Translations under genes and position numbers: made by a program
NCBI RefSeq assembly: GCF_902499175.1
Contig: NZ_CABVQC010000055.1
Coordinates: 1-64,000 of the forward strand
DNA length: 64,000 nucleotides
Direction of reading: 5' to 3'
Source: Burkholderia aenigmatica
Lineage (GTDB): Bacteria > Pseudomonadota > Gammaproteobacteria > Burkholderiales > Burkholderiaceae
The notes under the pieces: model-generated
The model's input: the letters and a program-made list of their open reading frames with translations, nothing else
Database searches by the model: none
What the model was told of the DNA's origin: nothing
Shown: piece after piece, positions 35,501 through 43,257 of the stretch
How positions within the stretch are numbered: position 1 is the stretch's first letter
How the letters are laid out: every line of letters begins with the position of its first letter

Positions 35501-36601
35501 GCCGTCGAACCACTTCAGCTCGAAACGCGCGACCGCGATGTCGTGGATCTTGCCCTGGTTGTGCTCGTGGCGCGTGACTTCGAGCCAGTTGCCGTCCGGG
35601 TCGACCATCCGCCACCAGGCCAGGTTGTCGAGCGCGGTGCCCCACAGCACGGCCTTCTTGCCGCCCGCGTTCATCGCGACGTTGCCGCCGATGCACGATG
35701 CGTCGAGCGAGGTCGGATCGACCGCGAACACGTAGCCGGCCGCTTCCGCCGCCTCGGTCACGCGGCGCGTGACGACGCCCGCGCCGGAGAAGATCGTCGG
35801 CACCTTGTGCGCGACGCCCGGCAGCTCGGTCAGCTCGACCGCGCCGAGTTGTTCCAGCTTTTCGGTGTTGATCACCGCGGAGAACGGCGTGAGCGGCACC
35901 GCGCCGCCCGTGTAGCCGGTACCGCCGCCACGCGGGATCACGGTCAGCCCGAGCTCGAAGCAGGCCTTGATCAGCCCCGCGATCTCGGCTTCGGTATCCG
36001 GGGTCAGCACGACGAACGGGTATTCGACGCGCCAGTCGGTCGCGTCGGTCACATGCGACACGCGCGACAGCCCGTCGAAGCGGATGTTGTCCTTCTGCGT
36101 GCAGCGGCCGAGTGCCTTGGTCGCGCGGCGACGCAGGTCGGCCATCTTCTCGAATTCGTCGGCGAACTCGTTGACCGCGCGCTGCGCGGCGGTTTCGAGC
36201 ATCTCGACGCGCACCGCGCGTTCGCGGCCCGCGTCGTCGCGGTGCGCGGTGAGGTCCGCGCTGCGGCGCTTGCCGATTTCGGTCAGGCGGTGGTTCAGCG
36301 CCTCGATCAGCAACGCGCGGCGCTTCGGGTTGTCGAGCAGGTCGTCCTGCAGGTACGGGTTGCGGCGCACGACCCAGATGTCGCCGAGCACTTCATACAG
36401 CATCCGTGCGGAGCGGCCCGTGCGGCGCTCGGCGCGCAACTCGTCGAGCACCGACCACGCCTCTTCGCCGAGCAGGCGGATCACGATCTCGCGATCCGAG
36501 AAGGACGTGTAGTTGTAGGGAATCTCGCGCAAGCGGGGCGCGGGGTCGGCGGCGACGGCAGCAGCCGCGCCATGCGGATCGAAAACTTGTGGTGCGTTCA
36601 T
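32576..36601 (-). CDS. Giant FAD/4Fe-4S oxidoreductase (DUF3683, D-lactate/glycolate oxidase-like)
   Basis: 1341 residues. In order: an N-terminal DUF3683 (about 20-150), an FAD-binding PCMH domain (VIPRGGGTGYTGGAVPL near 220), an FAD-linked oxidase C-terminal domain (about 420-740, with HMHAGDGNVHTNLP), a ferredoxin region with two 4Fe-4S motifs (CLRCGKCKPVC and CTVCHKCATPCPV near 860-930), and two CCG heterodisulfide-type domains (CCGYPQRGSG near 1110 and CCGESGTL near 1245). It looks like glcD, glcF and related subunits fused in one chain. It should oxidise a 2-hydroxy acid (D-lactate or glycolate are candidates) and pass electrons on. Confidence 0.88.
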   Translation of the reverse strand: MNAPQVFDPHGAAAAVAADPAPRLREIPYNYTSFSDREIVIRLLGEEAWSVLDELRAERRTGRSARMLYEVLGDIWVVRRNPYLQDDLLDNPKRRALLIEALNHRLTEIGKRRSADLTAHRDDAGRERAVRVEMLETAAQRAVNEFADEFEKMADLRRRATKALGRCTQKDNIRFDGLSRVSHVTDATDWRVEYPFVVLTPDTEAEIAGLIKACFELGLTVIPRGGGTGYTGGAVPLTPFSAVINTEKLEQLGAVELTELPGVAHKVPTIFSGAGVVTRRVTEAAEAAGYVFAVDPTSLDASCIGGNVAMNAGGKKAVLWGTALDNLAWWRMVDPDGNWLEVTRHEHNQGKIHDIAVARFELKWFDGAYAPGEKLLKSEMLEIEGRRFRKEGLGKDVTDKFLAGLPGVQKEGCDGLITSARWVLHKMPAHTRTVCLEFFGQAREAIPSIVEIKDYLFETSKQGGAILAGLEHLDERYLRAVGYATKSKRNAFPKMVLIGDIVGDDADAVAHATSEVIRMANGKSGEGFVAVSAEARKRFWLDRSRTAAIAKHTNAFKINEDVVIPLNRMGEYTDGIERINIELSLKNKLQLVDALEAFFRAGNLPLGKTDDANEIPSAELLEDRVQQALELLSRVRARWEFVRDRLDQPLREAQHYLVQLGYEALAEKFADRADEQPGATVFHITQDRTVRISWKQEIRAELRAIFNGGAFKQILDEAQAIHKQVLRGRVFVALHMHAGDGNVHTNLPVNSDNYEMLQDAHAAVARIMTLARSLDGVISGEHGIGITKLEFLTDDEIAEFRAYKQRVDPNGRFNKGKLLEGADLRNAYTPSFGLMGYESLIMKQSDIGAIADSVKDCLRCGKCKPVCATHVPRANLLYSPRNKILATSLLVEAFLYEEQTRRGVSIKHWDEFNDVADHCTVCHKCATPCPVKIDFGDVTMNMRNLLRKMGKKKFNAGNAAGMFFLNATNPQTINVARSVMMGAGYKVQRFANDMLKKVVTKQTQHPPATVGKPPVVEQVIHFVNKKMPGNLPKKTARALLDIEDNKIVPIIRNPKSTTVDSEAVFYFPGCGSERLFSQVGLATQAMLWEAGVQTVLPPGYLCCGYPQRGSGQYDKAEKIVTDNRVLFHRVANTLNYLDIKTVVVSCGTCYDQLAGYEFDKIFPGCRIIDIHEFLLEKGMKLDGVSGTRYMYHDPCHTPIKTMDPVKLVNELMGSEKDGYKIEKNERCCGESGTLAVTRPDISTQVRFRKEEEIRKGAAKLRSIPVVAGNAPAPAAAAANGPDVKILTSCPSCLQGLSRYSEDANLEADYIVVEIARQVLGENWMADYVARANNGGIERVLV

Positions 36602-37174
36602 GTTCGGACGACTCGGAGGGCCGATACACCGTGCACGGGCGTCGGCAAGCGCGTGGGCGCAATCTTGGGGAAATCTGTTCTGTTACCAGGCGCGCGGCTG
36701 TCCTTCATGGGGCCGGAGCGGGCGACTCGCCCCTCCTGGCCGGCGACAGGGCCTGGCGGCACTCGGAACCATCAGCACGATCGCGCGCGGCGCGCATGCC
36801 GCTCCGCCGCGGGGGTGGCTGCACGCGGCGTCGGCTTCAACGGGGCGATCCGAGGGTGCCTCTGCATCTTCCGATCCTTGATTCAAAACGGAATTCTAAC
36901 CCATGATCGGGCCACGCGTGACACGTCGGACAGGTCGTGGGGCTATCGCCGCGAGCCGCGCCAGGCGGGGCTCGGCGCGATTTCGTGCGACCATTCGCCG
37001 TCCGTCCGGTCGGTAACCGTGCAGTTAAACCGGTAAAAAAGCCGCGCAAGCTCGCCGACGCACCGCCCGTACGGCCCGCCAAGCGCACGCTCGGCATGCC
37101 GCTTGCATGCGGGCGGACCCTTGGCGCTATCATTGATCTTTTACCGTCTGCTTCCGCACTGCACGCGAGCGCCC
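36602..37174. other. Divergent intergenic region, oxidoreductase / ilvA
   Basis: 573 bases that should carry the promoters of both flanking genes. I found no convincing -35/-10 pair, no attenuator and no credible gene; the open frames here lack family features and ribosome sites. An A/T-richer patch occurs near 37024-37040. Confidence 0.45.
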
Positions 37175-38698
37175 ATGGCATCCCACGATTACCTGAAGAA
37201 AATCCTCACCGCGCGCGTCTACGACGTCGCGATCGAGACGGAACTCGAATCCGCCCGCAACCTGTCGGCCCGGCTGCGCAACGCCGTCTACCTGAAGCGC
37301 GAGGACAACCAGCCGGTGTTCTCGTTCAAGCTGCGCGGCGCGTACAACAAGATGGCGCATATTCCGGCGGACGCGCTCGCACGCGGCGTGATTACGGCGT
37401 CGGCCGGCAATCACGCACAGGGTGTCGCGTTCTCGGCGGCCCGGATGGGCGTCAAGGCCGTGATCGTCGTGCCCGTCACGACGCCGCAGGTGAAGGTCGA
37501 TGCGGTGCGTGCGCACGGCGGCCCGAGCGTCGAGGTGATCCAGGCCGGCGAGTCGTACAGCGACGCATATGCGCATGCGGTCAAGGTACAGGAAGAGCGC
37601 AGTCTCACGTTCGTCCATCCGTTCGACGATCCGTACGTGATCGCCGGCCAGGGCACGATCGCGATGGAAATCCTGCGCCAACACCAGGGCCCGATCCACG
37701 CGATCTTCGTGCCGATCGGCGGCGGCGGGCTCGCGTCCGGCGTTGCGGCCTACGTGAAGGCGGTGCGCCCGGAGATCAAGGTGATCGGCGTGCAGGCCGA
37801 GGATTCGTGCGCGATGGCGCAGTCGCTCAGCGCGGGCAAGCGCGTCGAGCTGAGCGAGGTCGGCCTGTTCGCGGACGGCACCGCCGTGAAGCTGGTCGGC
37901 GAAGAAACCTTCCGGCTCTGCAGCGAATACCTCGACGGCGTCGTGACGGTCAACACCGACGCACTGTGCGCGGCGATCAAGGACGTGTTCCAGGATACCC
38001 GCAGCGTGCTCGAGCCGTCCGGCGCGCTCGCGGTCGCCGGCGCGAAGCTCTATGCGGAACGTGAAGGCATCGAGAACCAGACGCTCGTCGCGGTCACGTC
38101 CGGCGCGAACATGAACTTCGACCGGATGCGCTTCGTCGCCGAGCGCGCGGAAGTGGGTGAAGCGCGCGAAGCCGTGTTCGCGGTCACGATCCCCGAGGAG
38201 CGCGGCAGCTTCAAGCGCTTCTGCTCGCTGGTCGGCGACCGCAACGTCACCGAGTTCAACTACCGGATCGCCGATGCGCAGGCCGCGCACATCTTCGTCG
38301 GCGTGCAGATCAAGCGCCGCGGCGAATCGGCCGAGATCGCCGCGAATTTCGAATCGCACGGCTTCAAGTCCGTCGACCTGACGCACGACGAACTGTCGAA
38401 GGAACACATCCGCTACATGGTGGGCGGCCGTTCGCCGCTCGCGCTTGACGAACGCCTGTTCCGTTTCGAATTCCCGGAACGGCCGGGCGCGCTGATGAAG
38501 TTCCTGTCGTCGATGGCGCCGGACTGGAACATCAGCCTGTTCCATTACCGCAACCAGGGCGCGGACTACAGCTCGATCCTCGTCGGGCTGCAGGTGCCGC
38601 AGGCCGATCGCGCCGAATTCGAACGCTTCCTCGCGGCACTCGGCTATCCGTATGTCGAGGAAAGCGCCAACCCGGCTTACCGCCTCTTCCTGTCGTAA
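37175..38698 (+). CDS. ilvA: Threonine ammonia-lyase, biosynthetic (threonine deaminase)
   Basis: 507 residues: a PLP fold-type II catalytic domain (about 1-320) with Schiff-base Lys52 in FSFKLRGAYNKM, cofactor loops SAGNHAQGVAFSA and GGGGLASG, and two ACT-like regulatory domains (about 330-410 and 425-505). This is the long, isoleucine-regulated form. It converts threonine to 2-oxobutanoate, the first step to isoleucine. ATG 37175 (MASHDYLKKIL) matches the family start; an upstream in-frame ATG at 37103 adds unrelated residues. queF follows after 11 bases. Confidence 0.95.
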   Translation: MASHDYLKKILTARVYDVAIETELESARNLSARLRNAVYLKREDNQPVFSFKLRGAYNKMAHIPADALARGVITASAGNHAQGVAFSAARMGVKAVIVVPVTTPQVKVDAVRAHGGPSVEVIQAGESYSDAYAHAVKVQEERSLTFVHPFDDPYVIAGQGTIAMEILRQHQGPIHAIFVPIGGGGLASGVAAYVKAVRPEIKVIGVQAEDSCAMAQSLSAGKRVELSEVGLFADGTAVKLVGEETFRLCSEYLDGVVTVNTDALCAAIKDVFQDTRSVLEPSGALAVAGAKLYAEREGIENQTLVAVTSGANMNFDRMRFVAERAEVGEAREAVFAVTIPEERGSFKRFCSLVGDRNVTEFNYRIADAQAAHIFVGVQIKRRGESAEIAANFESHGFKSVDLTHDELSKEHIRYMVGGRSPLALDERLFRFEFPERPGALMKFLSSMAPDWNISLFHYRNQGADYSSILVGLQVPQADRAEFERFLAALGYPYVEESANPAYRLFLS

Positions 38699-38709
38699 AG
38701 GCGTCACGC

Positions 38710-39534
38710 ATGAATCCCGAACATTCCCCGCTCGGCAAGGCCACCGTCTACGCCGCCCAGTACGACGCGTCGCTGCTGTTCCCGATCCCGCGCGCCGGCG
38801 CGCGCGCGCAGCTCGGCATCACGTCGGCACTGCCGTTCTTCGGCACCGACATCTGGAACGCCTACGAGCTGTCGTGGCTCAACGCGCGCGGCAAGCCGCA
38901 GATCGCGGTGGCGACCTTCTACGTGCCGGCCGAATCGCCGAACATCGTCGAATCGAAGTCGTTCAAGCTGTATCTCGGCTCGTTCGCGCAAACGAAATTC
39001 GACTCGATCGACGCGGTGCGCGACACGCTGAAGCGCGACGTATCGGCCGCATGCGGCGCGACCGTCTCCGTGCAGCTGGTGTCGCCGCACGATTTCGGCA
39101 AGCTCGAAATGGACGAACTCGACGGGTTGTCGCTCGACCGGCTCGACCTCGACACCGACGTGTACGAACCCGACCCGTCGCTGCTGTCGGCCGCCGAAGA
39201 CGAAGCGCCGGTCGAGGAGACGCTCGTGTCCGACCTGCTGCGCTCGAACTGCCCGGTCACCGGCCAGCCCGACTGGGGCAGCGTGCAGATCCACTACATC
39301 GGGCCGCAGATCGACCACGCGGGCCTGTTGCGCTACATCATCTCGTTCCGCAATCACACGGGCTTTCACGAGCAGTGCGTCGAGCGGATCTTCCTCGACA
39401 TCCTGCATGCGTGCAAACCGGTGAAGCTCGCGGTGTATGCACGCTATACGCGCCGCGGCGGGCTCGACATCAACCCGTTCCGCACCAACTACAACCAGCC
39501 GATGCCGGACAACGCGCGCAACGCACGGCAGTGA
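38710..39534 (+). CDS. queF: NADPH-dependent 7-cyano-7-deazaguanine reductase QueF
   Basis: 274 residues, the long two-domain YqfB/QueF type. Catalytic Cys181 (RSNCPVTGQPDW) forms the thioimide with preQ0 and Asp188 is the proton donor; the QueF motif ESKSFKLYLGSF is at 81-92. It reduces preQ0 to preQ1 for queuosine in tRNA. Probably cotranscribed with ilvA (11-base gap), ending at the terminator 39592-39631. Confidence 0.96.
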   Translation: MNPEHSPLGKATVYAAQYDASLLFPIPRAGARAQLGITSALPFFGTDIWNAYELSWLNARGKPQIAVATFYVPAESPNIVESKSFKLYLGSFAQTKFDSIDAVRDTLKRDVSAACGATVSVQLVSPHDFGKLEMDELDGLSLDRLDLDTDVYEPDPSLLSAAEDEAPVEETLVSDLLRSNCPVTGQPDWGSVQIHYIGPQIDHAGLLRYIISFRNHTGFHEQCVERIFLDILHACKPVKLAVYARYTRRGGLDINPFRTNYNQPMPDNARNARQ

Positions 39535-39591
39535 CGGCGGCGGGCGGCCGCCGCGGGTTGCAGTGGGCAACGCGCGGCCGCCACCCCGGAC

Positions 39592-39631
39592 AAAAACAGC
39601 CCGGCCGGAATCAACCGGCCGGGCTGTTTTT
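39592..39631. terminator. Bidirectional rho-independent terminator
   Basis: A perfect 17-bp stem (39592-39608 with 39615-39631), A-rich on the left and T-rich on the right, between convergent queF and the VOC gene. Confidence 0.92.
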
Positions 39632-39658
39632 CATTGCGCGGAAACGCACGAACGGCCC

Positions 39659-40078
39659 TCACCCGCTCGCCGGCCGCTCCGGGAGAATCTCAACCAGGCG
39701 CAAAAGGTAGCCGTCGGGATCCTGCACCAGCATCTCGACCTGGCCATGTTCGATCTCGTCCTCCCGATACCAGGACGTGCGCGGTTCGACGAACAGCGTT
39801 ACGCCCGCGGCGCGAATCCGGTCGAGGATGGGGTCGAGCGCATCGACCTCGATCTGCAGATTGATCCCGCGCCCGAACGGCGGCTCCAGCGGGCCGGTCA
39901 GCCAGCCCTCCGGGCTGTACTGCTCGAGCATCAGCTGGGCCCGCCCGAATTCAAGATAGACGAAGCCGTCTTCCGGACGCTCGAAGCGAATCCGGAATCC
40001 GAGTACGTCACGATAGAAGCGAATGCTTCCGGCAAGGTCCGAGCAGATCAGCTCCGGCACCAGCGCAGCCCATTCCAT
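39659..40078 (-). CDS. VOC/glyoxalase-bleomycin-resistance family protein
   Basis: 139 residues, one VOC domain of the bleomycin-resistance type (LVPELICSDLAGSIRFYRDV at the N terminus, MLVQDPDGYLLRLVEI at the C terminus). Such proteins bind or modify small toxic molecules; the ligand is unknown. ATG 40078 is chosen since CGGAG lies nine bases upstream, whereas the ATG at 40087 abuts it. Confidence 0.8.
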   Translation of the reverse strand: MEWAALVPELICSDLAGSIRFYRDVLGFRIRFERPEDGFVYLEFGRAQLMLEQYSPEGWLTGPLEPPFGRGINLQIEVDALDPILDRIRAAGVTLFVEPRTSWYREDEIEHGQVEMLVQDPDGYLLRLVEILPERPASG

Positions 40079-40188
40079 GCATGTCATCTCCGTATGATCA
40101 TGCGGCACATTACCTGAACGGACGGGATGCGTTGCGGCGGTTGCCGCCTCGGGCATAACGCCCGCCGGTCGACCCGTGGCCGGCACAT

Positions 40189-40227
40189 AAAAAACGGGCC
40201 CGGCGCACATGCATGCGCCGGGCCCGT
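40189..40227 (-). terminator. Rho-independent terminator of the ridA unit
   Basis: A perfect 14-bp GC-rich stem (40194-40207 with 40214-40227), followed by six Ts on the minus strand. It lies 26 bases past the ridA stop. Confidence 0.92.
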
Positions 40228-40252
40228 TGCGTAGCGGCTCGCCGTGGCGGCG

Positions 40253-40639
40253 TTACTTTGCCGGCGCCTTGTACGCGATGCAGTCGACCTCGACCTTGCA
40301 GTCGATGACCATGCTCGACTGCACGCACGCGCGTGCCGGCGGATGCTCGCCGAAGTACGAGATGAACACCTTGTTGAACGACGCGAAATCGCGCGCGTCG
40401 TCGAGCCACACGCCGCAGCGCACGACGTGCTCGAGGCCGTAGCCGGCTTCCTTCAGGATCGCGATCACGTTCTCGATCGTCTGCTTCGACTGCGTGACGA
40501 TGCCGCCTTCGACGACCTCGCCGTTCACCATCGGCGTCTGGCCCGACACGTACAGCCAGCCGTCAGCCTCGACCGCGCGTGCGAACGGCATCACCTGGCC
40601 GCCGGTCCCCTTCGCTTCGCCTACGCCATATCGCTTCAT
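40253..40639 (-). CDS. Rid-family imine/enamine deaminase
   Basis: 128 residues of the RidA/YjgF fold. Arg103 in HPPARACVQ is the conserved catalytic arginine that binds the carboxylate of reactive imines. It hydrolyses 2-aminoacrylate-type imines released by PLP enzymes to ketoacid and ammonia. Start 40639 (MKRYGVGE). It lies downstream of D-aminoacylase in the same orientation, and a PLP deaminase that would make its substrate is encoded 3 kb away under the same likely regulator. Confidence 0.88.
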   Translation of the reverse strand: MKRYGVGEAKGTGGQVMPFARAVEADGWLYVSGQTPMVNGEVVEGGIVTQSKQTIENVIAILKEAGYGLEHVVRCGVWLDDARDFASFNKVFISYFGEHPPARACVQSSMVIDCKVEVDCIAYKAPAK

Positions 40640-40715
40640 CGTTTCACTCCTTGCTTCGGTTACGGATGCGCGCGCCGACGATGGCGCGCGCGGCAGATCG
40701 GAACAACCACCGCGT

Positions 40716-42197
40716 TCAGAACGCGGCGTCGGCACTCGCCGGCACGCGCTCGCCGCGCGCGACGAAGCCGCCGGCGCGCTCGCCGGTCGGCTGACCATTC
40801 TCGTAGGTCAGCACGCCGTTCACCCACACGGCGTCGATCCCGTGCGCGGGCTGCTGCGGCTTCTCGAACGTCGCGGCGTCGATCACGATCGCCGGGTCGA
40901 ACAGCACGAGATCCGCGTGGTAGCCCACGTGCACCTCGCCGCGCCGCGCGATTCCGTAGCGGCGCGCGGACAGCGACGTCATCTTGCGAATCGCCTCCTC
41001 GAGCGGCAGCAGGTTCGTGTCGCGCACGTAATGGCCGAGCACGCGCGGGAATGCGCCCCACAGCCGCGGATGCGGCAGCGGATCGTTCGGCAGGCCGTCG
41101 GAGCCGACCATCGTCGCGGGATGCGACAGGATCCGGCGCACGTCGTCCTCGGACATGTTGTGGTACACGGCGCCTGCCGGGCGGATGCGCTGCGCGGCTT
41201 CCTGCTCGGTCACGCCCCACTCGGCCGCGATCGCCTTCAGCAGCTTGCCGGCCACTTCCGGGTGCGGCTCCGACCACGTGATCGTGATGTCGATGTCGCC
41301 CGTCACCTGCTTCATGTCGAGCGTCGACGAGCTGCGGCTGTACGGATAGCAGTCGCAACCGACCGGCTGGTAGCGGCGCGCGCCTTCGAGCGACGCGAGC
41401 ACTTCGGTGCTGCGCCCCCAGTTCGACGGGCCCGCGCACTTCAGGTGCGAGATCACGACCGGCACGCGCGCATGGCGGCCGACCTGGTACGCCTCTTCCA
41501 TCGCGTCGAGGATCGCGTCGAACTCGGTGCGCATGTGCGTGGTGTACAGCGCGCCCGCGTTCGCGAGCGGCTCGGCGAGCGCCATCACCTCCTCGGTCGG
41601 CGCCGCGAACGCGGAGCCGTACGCGAGGCCCGACGACAGGCCGAGCGCGCCGTTCGCGAGCGCCTCCTCGAGCTGCCCGCGCATGCCGGCGATCTCGCCG
41701 TCGGTCGCCGCGCGGTCGAGGCGGTCCATCTGGTTGTTGCGCAGCGCCGTGTGGCCGACGAGCGCCGCGACGTTCACGGCCGGACGCGCGTCGTTCACGG
41801 CCGCGACGTAGTCGGCGAAGGTCGGGTACAGGAACGCACCGCGTTCGCCAAGCAGGTTCATCGGATCGGGCGGATCGCCCGCGAGCGTCACTGGCGACGC
41901 GCTGATCCCGCAGTTGCCGACGATCACGGTCGTCACGCCCTGCGAGATCTTCGGGATCATCTGCGGCGCGCGGATCACGTGCGTGTCATCGTGCGTGTGC
42001 ACGTCGACGAAACCCGGCGCGAGCGCGCGGCCGTTCGCATCGACGACGTTCTCGGCCAGCCAGTTGGACAGGTTGCCGATCGCCGCGATCACGCCGTTGC
42101 GGATCGCGACGTCGCGCGTGACGGGCGGCGCGCCGGTACCGTCGTAAAGCTGCGCGCCGACGATCAGCGTATCGGCGGCTTCGGGATGCGAATGCAT
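40716..42197 (-). CDS. N-acyl-D-amino-acid deacylase (D-aminoacylase)
   Basis: A 493-residue amidohydrolase. After a short beta-sandwich segment comes the metal-binding PGFVDVHTHDDTHV (near residue 62), with further ligands in the barrel, e.g. VISHLKCAG. The C terminus closes with NGVLTYENGQPTGERAGG, the D-aminoacylase ending. It releases D-amino acids from N-acyl derivatives in the cytoplasm. It starts two bases after the RpiR stop, so translation is coupled. D-glutamate deacylase is an alternative specificity. Confidence 0.9.
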   Translation of the reverse strand: MHSHPEAADTLIVGAQLYDGTGAPPVTRDVAIRNGVIAAIGNLSNWLAENVVDANGRALAPGFVDVHTHDDTHVIRAPQMIPKISQGVTTVIVGNCGISASPVTLAGDPPDPMNLLGERGAFLYPTFADYVAAVNDARPAVNVAALVGHTALRNNQMDRLDRAATDGEIAGMRGQLEEALANGALGLSSGLAYGSAFAAPTEEVMALAEPLANAGALYTTHMRTEFDAILDAMEEAYQVGRHARVPVVISHLKCAGPSNWGRSTEVLASLEGARRYQPVGCDCYPYSRSSSTLDMKQVTGDIDITITWSEPHPEVAGKLLKAIAAEWGVTEQEAAQRIRPAGAVYHNMSEDDVRRILSHPATMVGSDGLPNDPLPHPRLWGAFPRVLGHYVRDTNLLPLEEAIRKMTSLSARRYGIARRGEVHVGYHADLVLFDPAIVIDAATFEKPQQPAHGIDAVWVNGVLTYENGQPTGERAGGFVARGERVPASADAAF

Positions 42198-42199
42198 GG

Positions 42200-43138
42200 T
42201 CAGTCTCCTACCGGTTGACGGTCTCCGCCGCCGCGATGCGCATCGAGCGCGTGCTTGATGCGACGCAGCGATTCTCGGCCCGCATCGCCGAGCCGCAATG
42301 CGACTCCGGTGACGAGCACGTCGATCGCCATCATCATCGCGTAGCGCGATGTCGACGGCTTGTAAATGAAATCGGTTTCGAACGCGACGACCGGGATCAG
42401 GTGGTCGGCCAGCTTCGCGAGCGGCGACGCCGGCGCGGTGATCGCGATCAGCTTCGCGCCGTAGCGCTTCGCGAGCCGGCAGCTCTCGAGCAGCTCGGGC
42501 ACGCGCCCGCTCACCGACAGCGCGACCACGACGGTATCGCGCGACAGCGTCGCGGCCACCATCCGCTGCAGCACGCTGTCCTGATAGCTCGCGACCGGCC
42601 GGCCGAAGCGCACGAGCCGGAAGCGCAGCTCGTCGGCGAGCGCGGTCGAGCCGCCGCCCTGTCCGTACACGTAGGTCATCTTCGCGCTGGCGAGCAGGTC
42701 GGCCGCTTCCTCGAACGACGTATTGCGCAGCAACTGATGGTTGTGCGCGAGCGCCACGCGGATCTCGTCGTAGACCATCGACGCGGGGCTCGTGTCGTCG
42801 GCCGGCGTCTCGTCGGACGGCACCAGAAAGCGCTGGCCGACGGCCGCCGCCTGCGCGACCAGCACCTTCAGTTCGCGCACGTCGCGGCAGCCGACGGCCT
42901 TCGCGAAACGCGTGACCGTCGCGACGCTGACCTCCGCATCGCGCGCGAGCGCGCCGATGCTCGCATGCGCGGCGCGCGCGAGATCGGCGAGGATGAACGC
43001 GGCGACCTTGCGCTCGGCTTCGCGCAGCTCGGGCGCGCATTCGGCGATCCGCGCGACGATGTCGAGGACCGGCGGAGCAGCCGGAGCCGGATGGCGCTCG
43101 GCGGCGAGCGGAGCGGACGGGGGAGCGGGCGTATTCAT
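42200..43138 (-). CDS. RpiR/MurR-family transcriptional regulator with SIS domain
   Basis: 312 residues: an N-terminal HTH_6 domain (about 30-105, HASIGALARDAEVSVATVTRFAKAVG) and a C-terminal SIS sugar-isomerase-fold domain (about 150-280, VYGQGGGSTALADELRFRLVRFG). SIS domains sense phosphosugars or related metabolites. It is the first gene of the regulator-deacylase-ridA unit and divergent from the PLP deaminase. Two palindromes lie in the shared promoter region, so it probably controls both directions. Confidence 0.9.
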   Translation of the reverse strand: MNTPAPPSAPLAAERHPAPAAPPVLDIVARIAECAPELREAERKVAAFILADLARAAHASIGALARDAEVSVATVTRFAKAVGCRDVRELKVLVAQAAAVGQRFLVPSDETPADDTSPASMVYDEIRVALAHNHQLLRNTSFEEAADLLASAKMTYVYGQGGGSTALADELRFRLVRFGRPVASYQDSVLQRMVAATLSRDTVVVALSVSGRVPELLESCRLAKRYGAKLIAITAPASPLAKLADHLIPVVAFETDFIYKPSTSRYAMMMAIDVLVTGVALRLGDAGRESLRRIKHALDAHRGGGDRQPVGD

Positions 43139-43161
43139 CTGCGGAAAAGGGTGCGAAGCTC

Positions 43162-43180
43162 GATGTTACTAAATAACATC
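43162..43180. promoter_or_regulatory. Candidate RpiR operator 1 (perfect 7-5-7 palindrome)
   Basis: GATGTTA-CTAAA-TAACATC, perfectly symmetrical, in the divergent promoter region between rpiR and the deaminase gene. Symmetry is seen; the binder is inferred from position. Confidence 0.6.
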
Positions 43181-43188
43181 ACCGCGCC

Positions 43189-43209
43189 GATGCTACTTTC
43201 TGTACCATC
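43189..43209. promoter_or_regulatory. Candidate RpiR operator 2 (near-perfect palindrome)
   Basis: GATGCTAC-TTTCT-GTACCATC, seven of eight arm bases paired and related to operator 1 (both begin GATG and end ATC). Centres are 28 bases apart, near three helical turns. Confidence 0.5.
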
Positions 43210-43257
43210 GGCGTGTCAACTTCAGTGCAATGCATAGTGATGATGGAGCGGGATGAC

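Noticed and set aside
32501..37036. 1511-residue plus-strand open frame opposite the FAD/Fe-S oxidoreductase
   Set aside because: It has an Arg/His/Asp/Val-rich composition typical of antisense frames in GC-rich DNA; the minus-strand protein has full cofactor motifs.
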